Assembly: GCA_051294375.1 (NCBI GenBank)
Contig: CM119267.1
Span: 10,287,458 to 10,351,457 of the forward strand
DNA length: 64,000 nt
Reading direction: 5' to 3'
Source: Paraspadella gotoi
Lineage: Eukaryota > Chaetognatha
Shown here in pieces: positions 47,968-61,350 of the stretch (positions within the stretch are counted from its first letter, which is position 1; every line of letters starts with the position of its first letter). The translations under genes were made by a program, and so were the position numbers. The notes beneath the pieces are model-generated. The model worked only from the letters and a program-made list of their open reading frames with translations. It was not told where the DNA came from and searched no databases.

Positions 47968-49442
47968 ATGGCGCGGATTCACTCCTACCTCAATTCTCAC
48001 GCCGACGTCTCGCGTCTTGCGACCGACAACGGCGCCCTCTTCGAAGACCTCCAACGAAATTCGACGAGGAGATCGGCGTCTCATTTAACCGTCGTCTTCG
48101 ACAAACTCAACGGCGACGCCTTTATCCGCTCGTCGACACGCCAGATAGCACCGCCGCGCCGCCATCGGTGGCATAACGCAACTGTCAATGGCATTAGCGC
48201 CGCCTCATTGACTGTCAGCAGTTCGCGAGACGTCGGGCGCCGATCGCCGATGTCGTGTTTCGCCACGCGCCCTGGTGGCGCCTTTCTCAGTGCCTTTTGT
48301 TTGCTGCTCTTACTGCGGATGAGCGAAGGACAACAGCAACCGTTGGACAACGGATTGCAATCTGAAGGTAAATCCAGCAACTTCGTTGGAATACTAAAAA
48401 TTACCAAAAAAAATGTTTTCTTCTGTATGACACGTGAAAGTTAACGTGGNNNNNNNNNNAGGTAAATCCAGCAACATCGTTGGAATACTAAAAATTACAA
48501 TTTGTATGACACCGTGAAAGTTAACATGGCGAAACGTACCCATGCAAATTTTTAGCACATTTCTTTATCAGTGAGCCAAACTTGAAGCTTTATATTAATA
48601 ATACCGCACGCGTTTGGTTCTACCAGACTTATTTTACTTTTACCAAAACCCTCGCTTATCTATAAAAAAGGAAAATTAGTAAAAAGGTAATAAGAAGCAG
48701 ACTCGAGGTTGCGAAAATCTCTGACAAAATTTTATACTTCTTCATTTGTCAGCTAAACCATATAGCCAAAAAATATTAAAATATTAAAAATGATTATAAT
48801 TATATACCAAATGATAGCTGAGACCAAGATCTTATTGTCTGATCCATTATTTGGTAATTTTTAATTAAGACATTATATGAAAAAGAAATCTAAATAATTG
48901 ATTCATATAATAGTAAAATAAAAAAAGTGAACTAATGAAATGAGGGTGAGACAAAAACGAAAAAAAAAAATTGTCTGATAAATGACTTGAGATACACGGG
49001 CGACGATGTGACGCATTTTCGAGAGGGACAGTCGTAAATCGATTGAATCCCGCGTGACCCTTTTGTTTGTTTCATTTTTTTTCCCCTCGCACTTACGCGT
49101 CGCTTACGACGCAGTAAACTGGAAGGACGAGCGATCGTATCGATCGTTCGACTCCGAAAGCGAAGCATCGGGTTCTAGATTGTTGTTTACAACTTCCTCC
49201 TAAACGCCCCCCTCCTTCTGCCATCTCCCCCCCCCTCGGGGGTCCCCTTCCACGCTTAATGGTCGAACTCGAAGAAAACGTCTGACTCGACTAAATGGCG
49301 GGAAAATGCTTGGATCTAGATAAAAACAGCTTGTTTCCGAAAAGATAAAAAAAAAACAACTTATTTTGTTTTCAGTTTGGAACCTCGTTTTGGAGGAAGG
49401 GCAGTTTCACCCCGACGTAACGGTCTTGCCCGATCTTGACTC
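47968..49442 (+). CDS. Unidentified membrane or secreted protein, 5' part
   Basis: Two exons can be joined: 47968-48367 (phase 1) and 49376-49442 (phase 2). Exon 1 has strong coding bias (LTVVFDKLNGDAFIRS). About 110 residues in, it has a hydrophobic run (GAFLSAFCLLLLLRMSEG) followed by QQQPLDNGLQSE. If translation starts at ATG 47968 this is a signal anchor; if it starts at the in-frame ATG 48250 (MSCFATRPGG) it is a cleaved signal peptide. Exon 2 continues VWNLVLEEGQFHPDVTVLPD. Later exons were not found with confidence. The intron contains a 10-N gap at 48450-48459 flanked by a repeated segment (48366-48449 and 48460-48528). The family is not recognised. Confidence 0.5.
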
Positions 49443-49831
49443 GTAAGGAGGGGACTGCCTCCTTCTTGCCCGTTCCTCTCGGGAGTGAGCTCGCTCCTGG
49501 CCTTGATTCTAAATTCTTCGAACTTGCTCGAGTTTGCCCGAGCAGGATCTCGACGCTCGATTATCTCGGATCCCCGATTTTGTTATTTAGATTTTTTTTT
49601 CGTCGAAAGACAAAGGACATAATATAATTAGAAAAAGGAAAACTACGCAATTGAAGAAAAAATAGGCAGGACTTTATTCGATAGGATTATTTTTAAGAAT
49701 AATTATTAACGACTTTGGTTGTGAGTCTGAGAAAAGATTAACCGAGAAGACAAATAGGAAACAGGAAGAAAAACCTGATTTTGGAATAAAAAAAATGTAG
49801 ACTAGCTAGACAAGTTATGGCCTGAGAATAT

Positions 49832-49895
<64 letters not shown>

Positions 49896-51419
49896 ACACA
49901 TTCTTCTTTCTTTCATGCTTCGCAAGTTTCAATTGACTTCGTTTTCGTAAACCGCTTACGCTAGCGGAAACGCTAGACGCTGCCTCAAGCATCGTTCTAC
50001 GAATAGTTAGGAAATATCCATCTTATGGCGACCAGAACAAATTAAAAAAAAAACTAGAAAATACTATAAGACGAAAAAAATATTTTAGTGTACAAAGGCT
50101 GGGATGAAAGTTCTTTGCGATTCTGATATAATCGGTATTCATGACTCGGCCAAACTCAAAAAATAAATCCGCTCATGCTGTGTGGACAAAAAATTGGAAA
50201 GAGAGACGAACGAATTTTTTTTACAAAAAAAAAAAGGGAAAAGAAATAAAAAATCTCTGAGAGTTCTTTCTCTTAAATTTATTCTCACTGTCGTAATGGA
50301 AATTGTGGGAAAAAGGCGCCACGCGGCGTTTGGCGGTCGAAGGAGGTCGTGCCGCCTCGGCGTCACACGGAGTTCTCGCTTTCGGGATCACGTCATAACC
50401 CGGCGAAATGATTGGGCATTGGGTATAGACAATGAGCAATGAACTGAAGCGTGCGTTATTAGATGCAGTTTCAGACGGTTGCCCTTTTCTTGTTTGGTTT
50501 TACGACAGTGAATGTTACTTCGAAGGGGAGAGTCCTTGTCGTTCCGGCCATTGTGGTCGTACGTATGTATGTATGTATGTATGTATCTTTTTAATACGAA
50601 ACTGGTTTAGAAATTTATTTCACTTTTCTAGTTTTCAAAGTCCATTACAGCGACATCTATGGCTGACGACAAAAACCTCACCGACGCCGACGGTTATGAT
50701 TCAAACAAACGTCAAAACATCTTAAAATAAAGAAAATTTAAGTAGAAAGGGAACCAAACTTTTAAAAAATTAAAACTTTCGCGCTTTATTTTTTTCTCCC
50801 ATTCCACATCTCTTCATCGTTCCCTCACACTCTTCCCTTCCCTACCATTGACTCCCTCTCTCGATGACGTCCTCTCGCTCTCACAAATCCACTCCTCGTC
50901 GATTCGGTCAACATAACTGCCCGCCGATTTTTTCGAATTTTCGCTTCGAGAGAACGACGACGAGGACGACGACGAAAACGACGACCTCGACGCAGACGAC
51001 GACGACAGCGACGTTAACGTCAACCTCGTAAGAGTCTACAAAAGCTTTCTCATTAAAATTGGATTTGTTTACACATTTTTTCCCCCGATCGGCGAAAAAA
51101 AAAGAACTAAAGAGAGAAAAAAGTATTGTTCGACTCCGTCGTGAAACAAATTTTTATCTGATGACCTTTATAAGCGCGAGGGCCAGAGAGATAAAGTGAG
51201 AAAGAGAGGGTCTTATCTGAATTTCGAACAGAGGTTGTCAGCTGATGTTTGATCGCTGATACGGGAGGCGAGTATCCATTTTTGTTGCCAGGTCGGGAGC
51301 TTTTATTGCGGCGGTCGGATTAATGAGAGCGATTCTCCGAGCTCCGGTCAAAAGTGCATTGACAACGGACGCTCTTTAACAGACGACCGTGAAGCGATCC
51401 AAATATACAAAAGAAAATA
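49443..51419. other. Spacer with microsatellites and a possible exon
   Basis: A (TC)n tract lies at 49831-49899 and a (GTAT)n tract at about 50557-50587. At 50842-51027 the plus strand looks coding: one frame reads PSLDDVLSLSQIHSSS, then another reads ADFFEFSLRENDDEDDD up to a GTAAGAG donor. The two could be one exon with a 1-base error, perhaps a later exon of the preceding gene, but this is unproven. Confidence 0.35.
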
Positions 51420-51501
51420 TGGCAGCGGTGGGATTCGAACCCACGCCTCCGAAGAGACTGGTGCCTTAAACCAGCGCCTTAGACCGCTCGGCCACGCTAC
51501 C
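51420..51501 (-). tRNA. tRNA-Leu(AAG): tRNA-Leu (anticodon AAG)
   Basis: The minus strand starts GGTAGCGTGGCCGAGCGGTC and folds as a class II tRNA. The 7-bp acceptor stem GGTAGCG pairs with CGCTGCC (one G-U). The anticodon stem CTGGT/ACCAG carries the loop TTAAGGC, so the anticodon is AAG (read as IAG). A variable arm (TCTCTTCGGAGG) is followed by a T arm with GGGTTCGAATCCC. The discriminator base is A at 51420. It closely matches the common animal tRNA-Leu-AAG apart from an anticodon-stem pair change, and no intron is present. Boxes A and B are intact. Confidence 0.97.
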
Positions 51502-53218
51502 TCTGACTTAATACTTAGTATTATGAATGTGATTACGAATGATCGCTCCTACGTACTTTTTATTGTGAAGATTAGAAAATTGGCAGAAAAGAGAGAAGCC
51601 CCACGCCGAGCCGTTAATTGGCCCTAAAAACAAGGATTTATTTTAACTTTTTTCGAGAGAGGGATCGAAAGAAGGGGTTTGCTCTCGAAAACTCTGAACC
51701 AAAAATAAACAGGAGCACTTTTCCCTTTCTAAATGCATGAAAGAATATTTTGTGTAAGGAAGAAATCACCTCCAAAAAGAGGAGAGAATTTTGACGCGTG
51801 TGCAACTGTACGTAATAAAAAAAGATGTTTATGATAGAAATGAATTAAAATACAGAAGTAAGAAATTGTTATCGATACACAGTATAGAGTAAAGAATGAA
51901 ATAACAAGAACTAATTAGAAACCTATTATTATTATATTTTAATCTTGTGTCGTATAGATGCTTTCTATTTCCAGAAGACATTTTCTGAAATTTCAGAAAA
52001 ACAGCAAAATCATATAATATATAATTTAACAAATTTTGAGGTGGAGAATCCGATGAAAAGAGCAAAAATATTGTACAACATCAGCATCGTCTGACTACCT
52101 GTACTTTTTTGAGGTTTTTCTGATGTTTTCCAGAACTTAAGAAATCCATAAAAATATATTAGAATCCCTTTCACCATCATATTATTAAAATATTATTAAA
52201 ATAAAACTAAAACTAAAATTTTGAAAAACAATACGTGTCATTTATTTATTTATTATTTATTCATGTTAACCTAATATAAAGTCCTGATGCCGCAAACGAA
52301 CTTAAACTTAAGTCAAAGAACAATCGCCAATTCTACTCAAAACGAAAGACCGAAAGTGAGAGATCGAAAGCGAAGGAGACGGAACCGAAAGCGAACGGCC
52401 TCCAACGACCCGTTAAGGTTTAATCGCCTTCATCAAAGATGCATTTAACTGCGACTTTGGACTCTCTCGGGCCCCGAATCACCTTCGCGGCGGAAGTCAA
52501 AACCCCGAAGTGTCGTGTCGACGAGACTTGAAACGGGTTGAAAGCGGAGAAAAGCTAATTAAAAAGATCGGGCGCCCGGAGCGGGAAAAGCAGGGTCCCT
52601 CTACGGCCTTAATAGATCTTCTCTTTTTTTTTTTTTTTGACTTAGTTGGTCACAGATGTGAAAGGCTTGCTTCTTTGGATTGAAACCATTTTTCGGTTAA
52701 GTTATATTTAAAACAATATTATTTATTGTCATGGCGATCTGATTTAAATGTTTTCTTAACTTAAAAGTTACAGCTGAGAACCAAACTTGCTTTTCCTAAA
52801 TTCAAGTTCATTTTCTTAAAGTTCTTAAAGTTCTTAAATTTAAATTTAAATTTAAATTTAAATTTAATTGGGGATGAAAACCTTATGTTCTTTGCTCGGT
52901 ATTAAACCAAATTTTCTGTGACCCCTGGCCTCGGCCTCAGTGATGAATTAAATAGTATAGCCTTTGTAGTTCATTGGGTCGGTTGTGAGCAAAATGTTCT
53001 GCACTTCTTCATCCTTGCCCAGTGACGAACAACTTCACCTATACTTTGGACGGTGATGAACTAACTGTTCTTCGTTCTATAATCTTTTGACTCACCGGCG
53101 AAGGAAATCATCCGGAGGCTTTTTCTTTCTTTTATCGCGTTGACTCCATTTAAATAAGAATCTCGTCGTGGAATTCCTTCGAGGAAGGAAGCCGTTTTAA
53201 AGCGAATCGGGGGGGCGG
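51502..53218. other. Intergenic spacer
   Basis: AT-rich, with short internal tandem repeats (AAATTT)n at 52836-52868 and a GC-richer patch at 52340-52610 without a supported frame. No gene or RNA is seen. Confidence 0.5.
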
Positions 53219-55675
53219 TGAAAATTAATCTTCTCGTTTAATTGGACTTCGAATTATTAAACGTTTTAATCATTTTAGAACTATTTTTCCTACGTATGTT
53301 AGCTTCATAACATGATGATGATCGAAGGAGCTAGCCAGAACTCAGAATTTATCGACAGTTATGAGTTCTAATAGTATTACAAATATTTGGTCAAAAGAAA
53401 AACGAGTTTCTTTTAATAAATTCATCTCACAGATTCAATAAGAACAGTTGTGAATTGTTTTTTTCAAAGCTTCATGGAACGTATTAGTTATACGCATTAC
53501 ATAATCTCGAAATAGATAAAGCAAAACGAACATCACATGTAGACGCTAAAGATGTTAATATTAATCATAATCAGTCTACGGAATTTTTTTTGTGCTATTT
53601 CGTAAAGCCACAGTCGATTTTCGGGGAAATGGTTGAGGGAAAAACCTTTGGATAATTTTACTACATGGATACAGAAAAGAGTAGAGACGAAACTTCTCAA
53701 GAAAAAATGGGAATTTTTTTTCTGCGTTTAAGTGAATGCTCGTGAATTGTGAAAGAAAGGCCGGTTTTACGCCGGCCGTTGTCGTTTACGTCCCCGACGT
53801 AGTTGTTATTGTGGTTATCATTTCCGTTGTCGTCGGTTCGTCGGACTTCTCCGTTATGTGAAAATTGTCCAGGGCGGGGTTCGAACCGGAGAGCATCTCG
53901 ATCGCTTTCGCTCCGATCTTCGCTCTATGGGAGCGAACGTTAGAAAAGCCTCCGTGATTTCTCCGCAGAGCTCAGGTATTCGGAGGCTTTCGTCGGGACT
54001 GATGCTGCCGCCCAGCGTTCGATCTTCGTGTTGTAAGAGAGAGTGTTTAAACTGCTGCCATCGAGCGTGTTAGTGCCCAGAGCGATCAAGGAAAAAACAT
54101 CCGAGTAAGTCGGCGGTTCCGCCAGAGCGCAGGGAGTTGGTTCTGGACATGAAAAAAAAAACAAAAGGTAAACCACAAGTCTTCTGTTCTGAGCACTGGA
54201 ATGAATTTGTTGTAAGAACTTATACGCTGTAAATGAATAAAAACGAGTGCAGATAATTATAATTGATTACAAAGTACCATTTTTGAAATTTTGATATGTT
54301 TCAAACAAGAATAAATGCGAAAACAATTAGTATCATTAAAGTGAGTCACTCGTTTTTACTTTTCGTACCATTATCTCAAGAAAATTACACATCGACAAAC
54401 TCTCCGAACTTTTATTCGGGTCGTAAATAAAACATTTAATTTATAAGATAAAATAGGCAAAAAAAAAATAAAAAAGACGAACCTGATGCTCTCGAGACTG
54501 GGAAGGGTAGGGTGGAGTTCGGACAAAGACCCGTTGGTGTAGATGGACGGCGCCACCGATTGAGATTCACCCGCGTTGTTGTTATCCTCCTGGGGGCGCT
54601 GGACCGCGAGGGCGCCCCTTGCGGTCGCGAACCCGGCGACTCGCCGCCGACTCCGCCGCGCCCACCGACCGCTTTCGAGTCGTCGCTGGGCGTCCGGCCC
54701 GTTCCAGACGGCGTCGCTGGCGCCGGAGGCGCGTTCTCGAGGCGCGCCGAGTCGAGTCGCTTGAAGACGCAGATGATGAGGAGGATGAGGTTGATGACGA
54801 CGACGCTGCGGGTAAATCACAGTGACTCGAGAACGTGAGTCATTTTCACATCGGAGCTCGAATGAAATGAAAATCCCTTTTATTAGTGGGAAAAATTGTG
54901 AACTTTTTTTTCAGAGGTCGACCTTTTTCTCTGTGCGGTCGCACCTTTTTTCGGGAAAGTTTTTCAAAGAAAATAACGAATAAAGTTAATATCTTGGGAT
55001 TTATTATGTGTAGTTAAACTAAAGTGACAACAATGTTTTGATTTCGATTAATCTAATAACTTAAAAGGATCAAATATTAAGCAATAACTTTCATACTTTT
55101 CATTATCAAAAATTACAATTTTTTAATGATGAAAAAAAATAACATTGTTTATTAATTTCTCTTGTACGATAAGCGATAAAGCAGCAGTAAAAAAAAGGAT
55201 TACTTTGACCGATCGCGTCGCCACCTCACCTCCGATGACGCGACGAGGATGACGATCATCGTGTTCGAATTCCGGTGACGTCGTTGTCGTCGTCGTCGTC
55301 GCCGCGCGTTTACGATCGGCCGACTGGGACGCGTCTTGGAGGGATTCCCGCCAGGCGTCGCAAGCGGAGTTTCGCGGACGCAGCGAAGCTCGGATCGCAG
55401 TAAACTTCGTCAGAATTGCAGTTAACTGGGAAAATTTTGAAAAAACAAATGATCATTCGAGAGTAATTAAAGAAGTGGGCTGAAATTGAAAAGAGTTTTG
55501 AATCTCGCCAAAAAAAAATTATTTCACGAAAAGTAAGCTATTGTTTACTCGAAAGAAAGTTTTTTTTTAATTTAAATTTATTTTTATCAAAAAAAAAAAA
55601 AAAAAAAGAAAAGTATTCGATTTGTGGAAGGAAACTTGTTGTTACTTCGTCTTACGTTCTTGCGGTGACTTTTTT
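53219..55675 (+). repeat. 2.5-kb direct repeat, copy 1
   Basis: Matches 61351-63909 in the same orientation over its whole length, with many 1-base indels. Both copies end in a TC tract. Copy 1 has the better reading frames. Confidence 0.93.
53940..54805 (-). CDS. C-terminal part of an unidentified single-pass membrane protein
   Basis: Two exons join in phase: 54805-54483 (phase 2 in, phase 1 out) and 54142-53940 with its stop. The first opens with a transmembrane helix, VVVINLILLIICVFKR. A Pro/Gly/Ser-rich basic tail follows, and the second exon ends it with EPPTYSDVFSLIALG, NTLSYNTKIERW and AEKSRRLF. The gene must have upstream exons. A coding-like exon at 55425-55240 may be one: it has an acceptor at 55426-55427 and a donor GTGAGG. 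Its phases do not fit without an indel, so it is left out. In the other copy (62975-62070) the same exons are broken by indels. The cytosolic tail contains a Tyr in PPTYSDV that could be a signalling or sorting site. Confidence 0.5.
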
Positions 55676-57341
<1,666 letters not shown>

Positions 57342-58132
57342 AGTGAGGAGACCGAAGAGTGGTAAGCGTGTGGATCGAGGGTTGCGAGCAAAGATTAAAA
57401 ATAGACCGAGATCATTCTTTCGAGTTCGACAAAATGGAATTTGTCTCGCGAAACATAAATAACTCATGTCTTTCTCAATCAACAGGATCTCCCTTTTAAA
57501 AGAAGGTCCAAGAGTTAACATGATTTCTTAGACTGAGGTGGAAAGCTGAGGGGGGGGCAAGGATTATCGGGATTGGGTAAAGTAACACAACTTGAAGAGC
57601 AGATGACAGAGAACCGAGAGAATAGAACCCTAGTAAGTCTTTGAGCAGACCTAGACGAATGAATTTGAGCGATCGCAAAAAAGATAATAAGATTAAGAGT
57701 AGCTTGTATGGGGAGAGTCAACTAGTCCAGTGTAAAGTCATTGAGATGAGATGAGATAAAGAGGATGAGTTGAGAAGAGATGAGAAAAGATGAATGAATC
57801 GGATCGAGATGAGATGAGATAAAAAGGATGAGTTGAGAGAGATGTGAAAAGATGAAATAAATCGGATCGAGATGAGATAGATGAAAGAGATGAGTGAGAA
57901 GAGATGATCTAGAAATCGAGGAGGAAATGAGTTTTTTGAAGAATAAAGGAAATGACGAGGACGACGACGAAGACGAAGACGAAGACGACGACGACGACAC
58001 GACGACGAAGACGAAGACGAGGATGCCGAAAGAAACATTTGAGGACGTTCAACCCCCACTGAACAAAGAATGGGGTCCTGAGAATTATTATGAAAAAATA
58101 TCGAATAAGTCGATTTTCGGGAGTCACCAAGT

Positions 58133-58219
<87 letters not shown>

Positions 58220-58457
58220 ATAAAGAAAGTATGAAACAAATCGCCTTTGTTCCGTAATTTTTCTGATCCCAAAAAACCAAGTATTGATTTAAACTGATTC
58301 GCCCGGGGGTCCAGGGCAGTCCTTTTGGGCCCCCTAGGTAAGTCTCGACAGCCTCGATACGTGTCGGGGTCGGAAATAGGGAAGTGGGAACAAAAACTGA
58401 GCAAAGGAAAAGGATTCCTAAGTCCACTCTCTCTCTCTCTCTCTCTCTCTCATCTCG

Positions 58458-58505
<48 letters not shown>

Positions 58506-59145
58506 TTCATTTTTTGCTCTCTATCTCTCGCTTAGTTAATCAGCTTCATCTCTGTCGTAAACATTGAAAGAAGAAAACTACTTTGTTCAGTCTTTCTCTC
58601 TCGCTAATCCACAACATCCCCTCACCACACGGATTTTGGGTGCGTCCTATCAACCCTCTCTTTCTCGCATTCTTCTCTCTCTATCTCTCTTTCCTATCTC
58701 TCCTCTCTTTCTCTCTTTCTCTTTTCTTTCATGTCTCTCATTCTCTCTCCTTTCTCTGGCCATATCATTCAAACAATCTTTCTCAAACCTCCTCTATAAA
58801 TCCAACCCTCTCTCTCTCTCCTCTCTCTCTCTCTTCTTCTCTCTCTCTCTCTCTCTCTCTCCTCCCAACCCTCTCCAACTTTCTCACCCTTCTTCCCCGA
58901 CACNNNNNNNNNNNNNNNNNNNNNNNNNGAGAAAGAGAGAAAGAGAGAGAGAGATAGAAAGAGAGATAGAGAGAGAGAATGCGAGAAAGAGAGGGTTGAT
59001 AGGACGCACCCAAAATCCGTGTGGTGAGGGGATGTTGTGGATTAGCGGAGAGAGAAAAGACTGAACAAAGTAGTTTTCTTCTTTCAATGTTTACGACAGA
59101 GATGAAGCTGATTAACTAAGCGAGAGATAGAGAGCAAAAAATGAA

Positions 59146-59193
<48 letters not shown>

Positions 59194-59431
59194 CGAGATG
59201 AGAGAGAGAGAGAGAGAGAGAGAGTGGACTTAGGAATCCTTTTCCTTTGCTCAGTTTTTGTTCCCACTTCCCTATTTCCGACCCCGACACGTATCGAGGC
59301 TGTCGAGACTTACCTAGGGGGCCCAAAAGGACTGCCCTGGACCCCCGGGCGAATCAGTTTAAATCAATACTTGGTTTTTTGGGATCAGAAAAATTACGGA
59401 ACAAAGGCGATTTGTTTCATACTTTCTTTAT

Positions 59432-59518
<87 letters not shown>

Positions 59519-60322
59519 ACTTGGTGACTCCCGAAAATCGACTTATTCGATATTTTTTCAATAATTAATTCTCAGGATCCCATTCTTTGTTCAGTGGGTT
59601 GAACGTCCCTCAAATGTTTCCTTTCGCATTCCTCGTCTTCGTCTTCGTCGTCGTCGTCGTCGTCGTCTTCGTCTTCGTCTTCGTCGTCGTCCTCGTCATT
59701 TCCTTTATTCTTCAAAAACTCATTTCCTCCTCGATTTCTAGATCATCTCTTCTCAACTCATCCTCTTTCATCTAATCTCATCTCGATCCGATTTATTTCA
59801 TCTTTTCACATCTCTTCTCAACTCATCCTCTTTTATCTCATCTCATCTCGATCCGATTCATTTCATCTTTTCTCATCTCTTCTCAACTCATCCTCTTTCA
59901 TCTCATCTCATCTCAATGACTTTACACTGACTAGTGACTCTCCCCATACAACGCTACTCTTAATCTTATTATCTTTTTTGCGATCGCTCAAATTCATTCG
60001 TCTAGGTCTACTCAAAGACTTACTAGGGTTCTATTCTCTCGGTTCTCTGTCATTCTGCTCTTCAAGTTGTGTTACTCTTTACCCAATCCGATAATCCTTG
60101 CCCCCCCCTCCAGCTTTCCACCTCAGTCTAAGAAATCATGTTAACTCTTGAGCCTTCTTTTAAAAAGGGAGATCCTGTTGATTGAGAAAGACATGAGTTA
60201 ATTTAATGTTTCGCGAGACAAATTCCATTTTGTCGAAACTCGAAAGCAAATGATCTCGGTCTATTTTTAATCTTTGCTCGCAAACCCTCGATCCACGCTT
60301 ACCACTCTTCGGTCTCCTCACG
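57342..60322. repeat. Palindrome with 1.39-kb arms around a 25-N gap
   Basis: The left arm, 57342-58729, is the reverse complement of the right arm, 58929-60322, over its full length with small indels. The centre is TC-rich sequence plus N at 58904-58928. Within each arm are a (GAC)n/(GTC)n block, a GA/TC tract of about 80 bp, and diverged GAGATGAGAT repeats. No gene is supported in the arms. Confidence 0.95.
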
Positions 60323-61350
60323 TCGCTGCCCAGCCTCCATCAGTTCATTTTCCCGCGCCACTCCCCGCCTCCCGTCCAACGACGACACAATTCCTCATCG
60401 TCCACTCTCTTTCCACCCACCTCCCACCCTTTACCCTCCATTCCACCCCGCCCCCTCCGCCAGTCACTCACCTTCCTGCTCCTCCTTACCCTCGGCTTTC
60501 ACAATCACCATCGGGCCCTCAGCAGCCAAACAGATTCAACTGCCCCAACAGCACAGAACATCCACAGCATCATGCTCCGCCTCCACCGCCTCCGTCGACG
60601 CCGCACCCGGCAGGCGCGTCGGGCCCGCCGACTTATACGGTGGCGGCGCCAAATGTGCGGCACAATCAGCCACCGCCCAGTCAACTGCGTAATTGAATCT
60701 TCGAGACGATCGTTCCAACGTCTCGCCCACCAAATCGTATGTAGCTTCTCTCGACGTCAAACGCCCGACGCTTCTACGAGGGTGACGAGACGAAAGAACA
60801 GCCAAGTCCCTCCGCCTTTGAAGACGATGGCGACCAGAGCAATAACAACGACGAACGATTACAGCAATCGGCGCCGATGATAACAACTAAGCGTAGACAC
60901 TTGGTTGTCCAGGAGAGATTTTTATTTTTAATATTTCTGCACCATCGGAGAATTTGCTCGTATTTTTACACAAGCTCCTTATCTCTCCCTTGTCCACTCC
61001 GCCACTCCCCCAGTCCACAGTCGGTCCAATCCTCCCGTTATCTCCGTCGGTGAGAATCGTAGCGTGTTCTTTTCTTTCCTCCCTCACCCTCCCTCCCTTT
61101 CCGCCCCGCCCCTCTTTACTGCCTCTCTTCTTCAACTTTTTTTTTCCAGGACCCTGTTTTTCTCCTTTCGAGTTTACAACGATATAGATCTTTGCCTCTT
61201 TTGGCAAAATAGAAAAAAAACAAAACAAAACAAAAAAACTCAGAAGGCCCATCTATGGGCCACGGTTTTGTTTCCTTTATACTTTCCGTTCATTATATGT
61301 TTTCGCTTGTTTAAGAATGGTAAATACTTTGCTTGATTGTCTACGGTGTG
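60323..61350 (+). other. Pro-rich coding-like stretch, frames disrupted
   Basis: From about 60340 to 60920 the plus strand shows coding bias but in successive frames: a Pro/Ser-rich part (PSAAKQIQLPQQHRTSTAS), then NVSPTKSYVASLDVKRPTLL, then EQPSPSAFEDDGDQSNNNDE. The switches fit 1-base errors like those seen nearby. It could be an exon of a Ser/Pro-rich protein; no splice partners were found. From 60930 to 61350 is pyrimidine-rich spacer. Confidence 0.3.

Noticed and set aside
53868-53895. Possible tRNA: box-B-like GGTTCGAACC
   Set aside because: The flanking bases do not form a T stem or an acceptor stem on either strand, and no box A lies at the right distance; the stretch overlaps the end of a coding exon's 3' flank.
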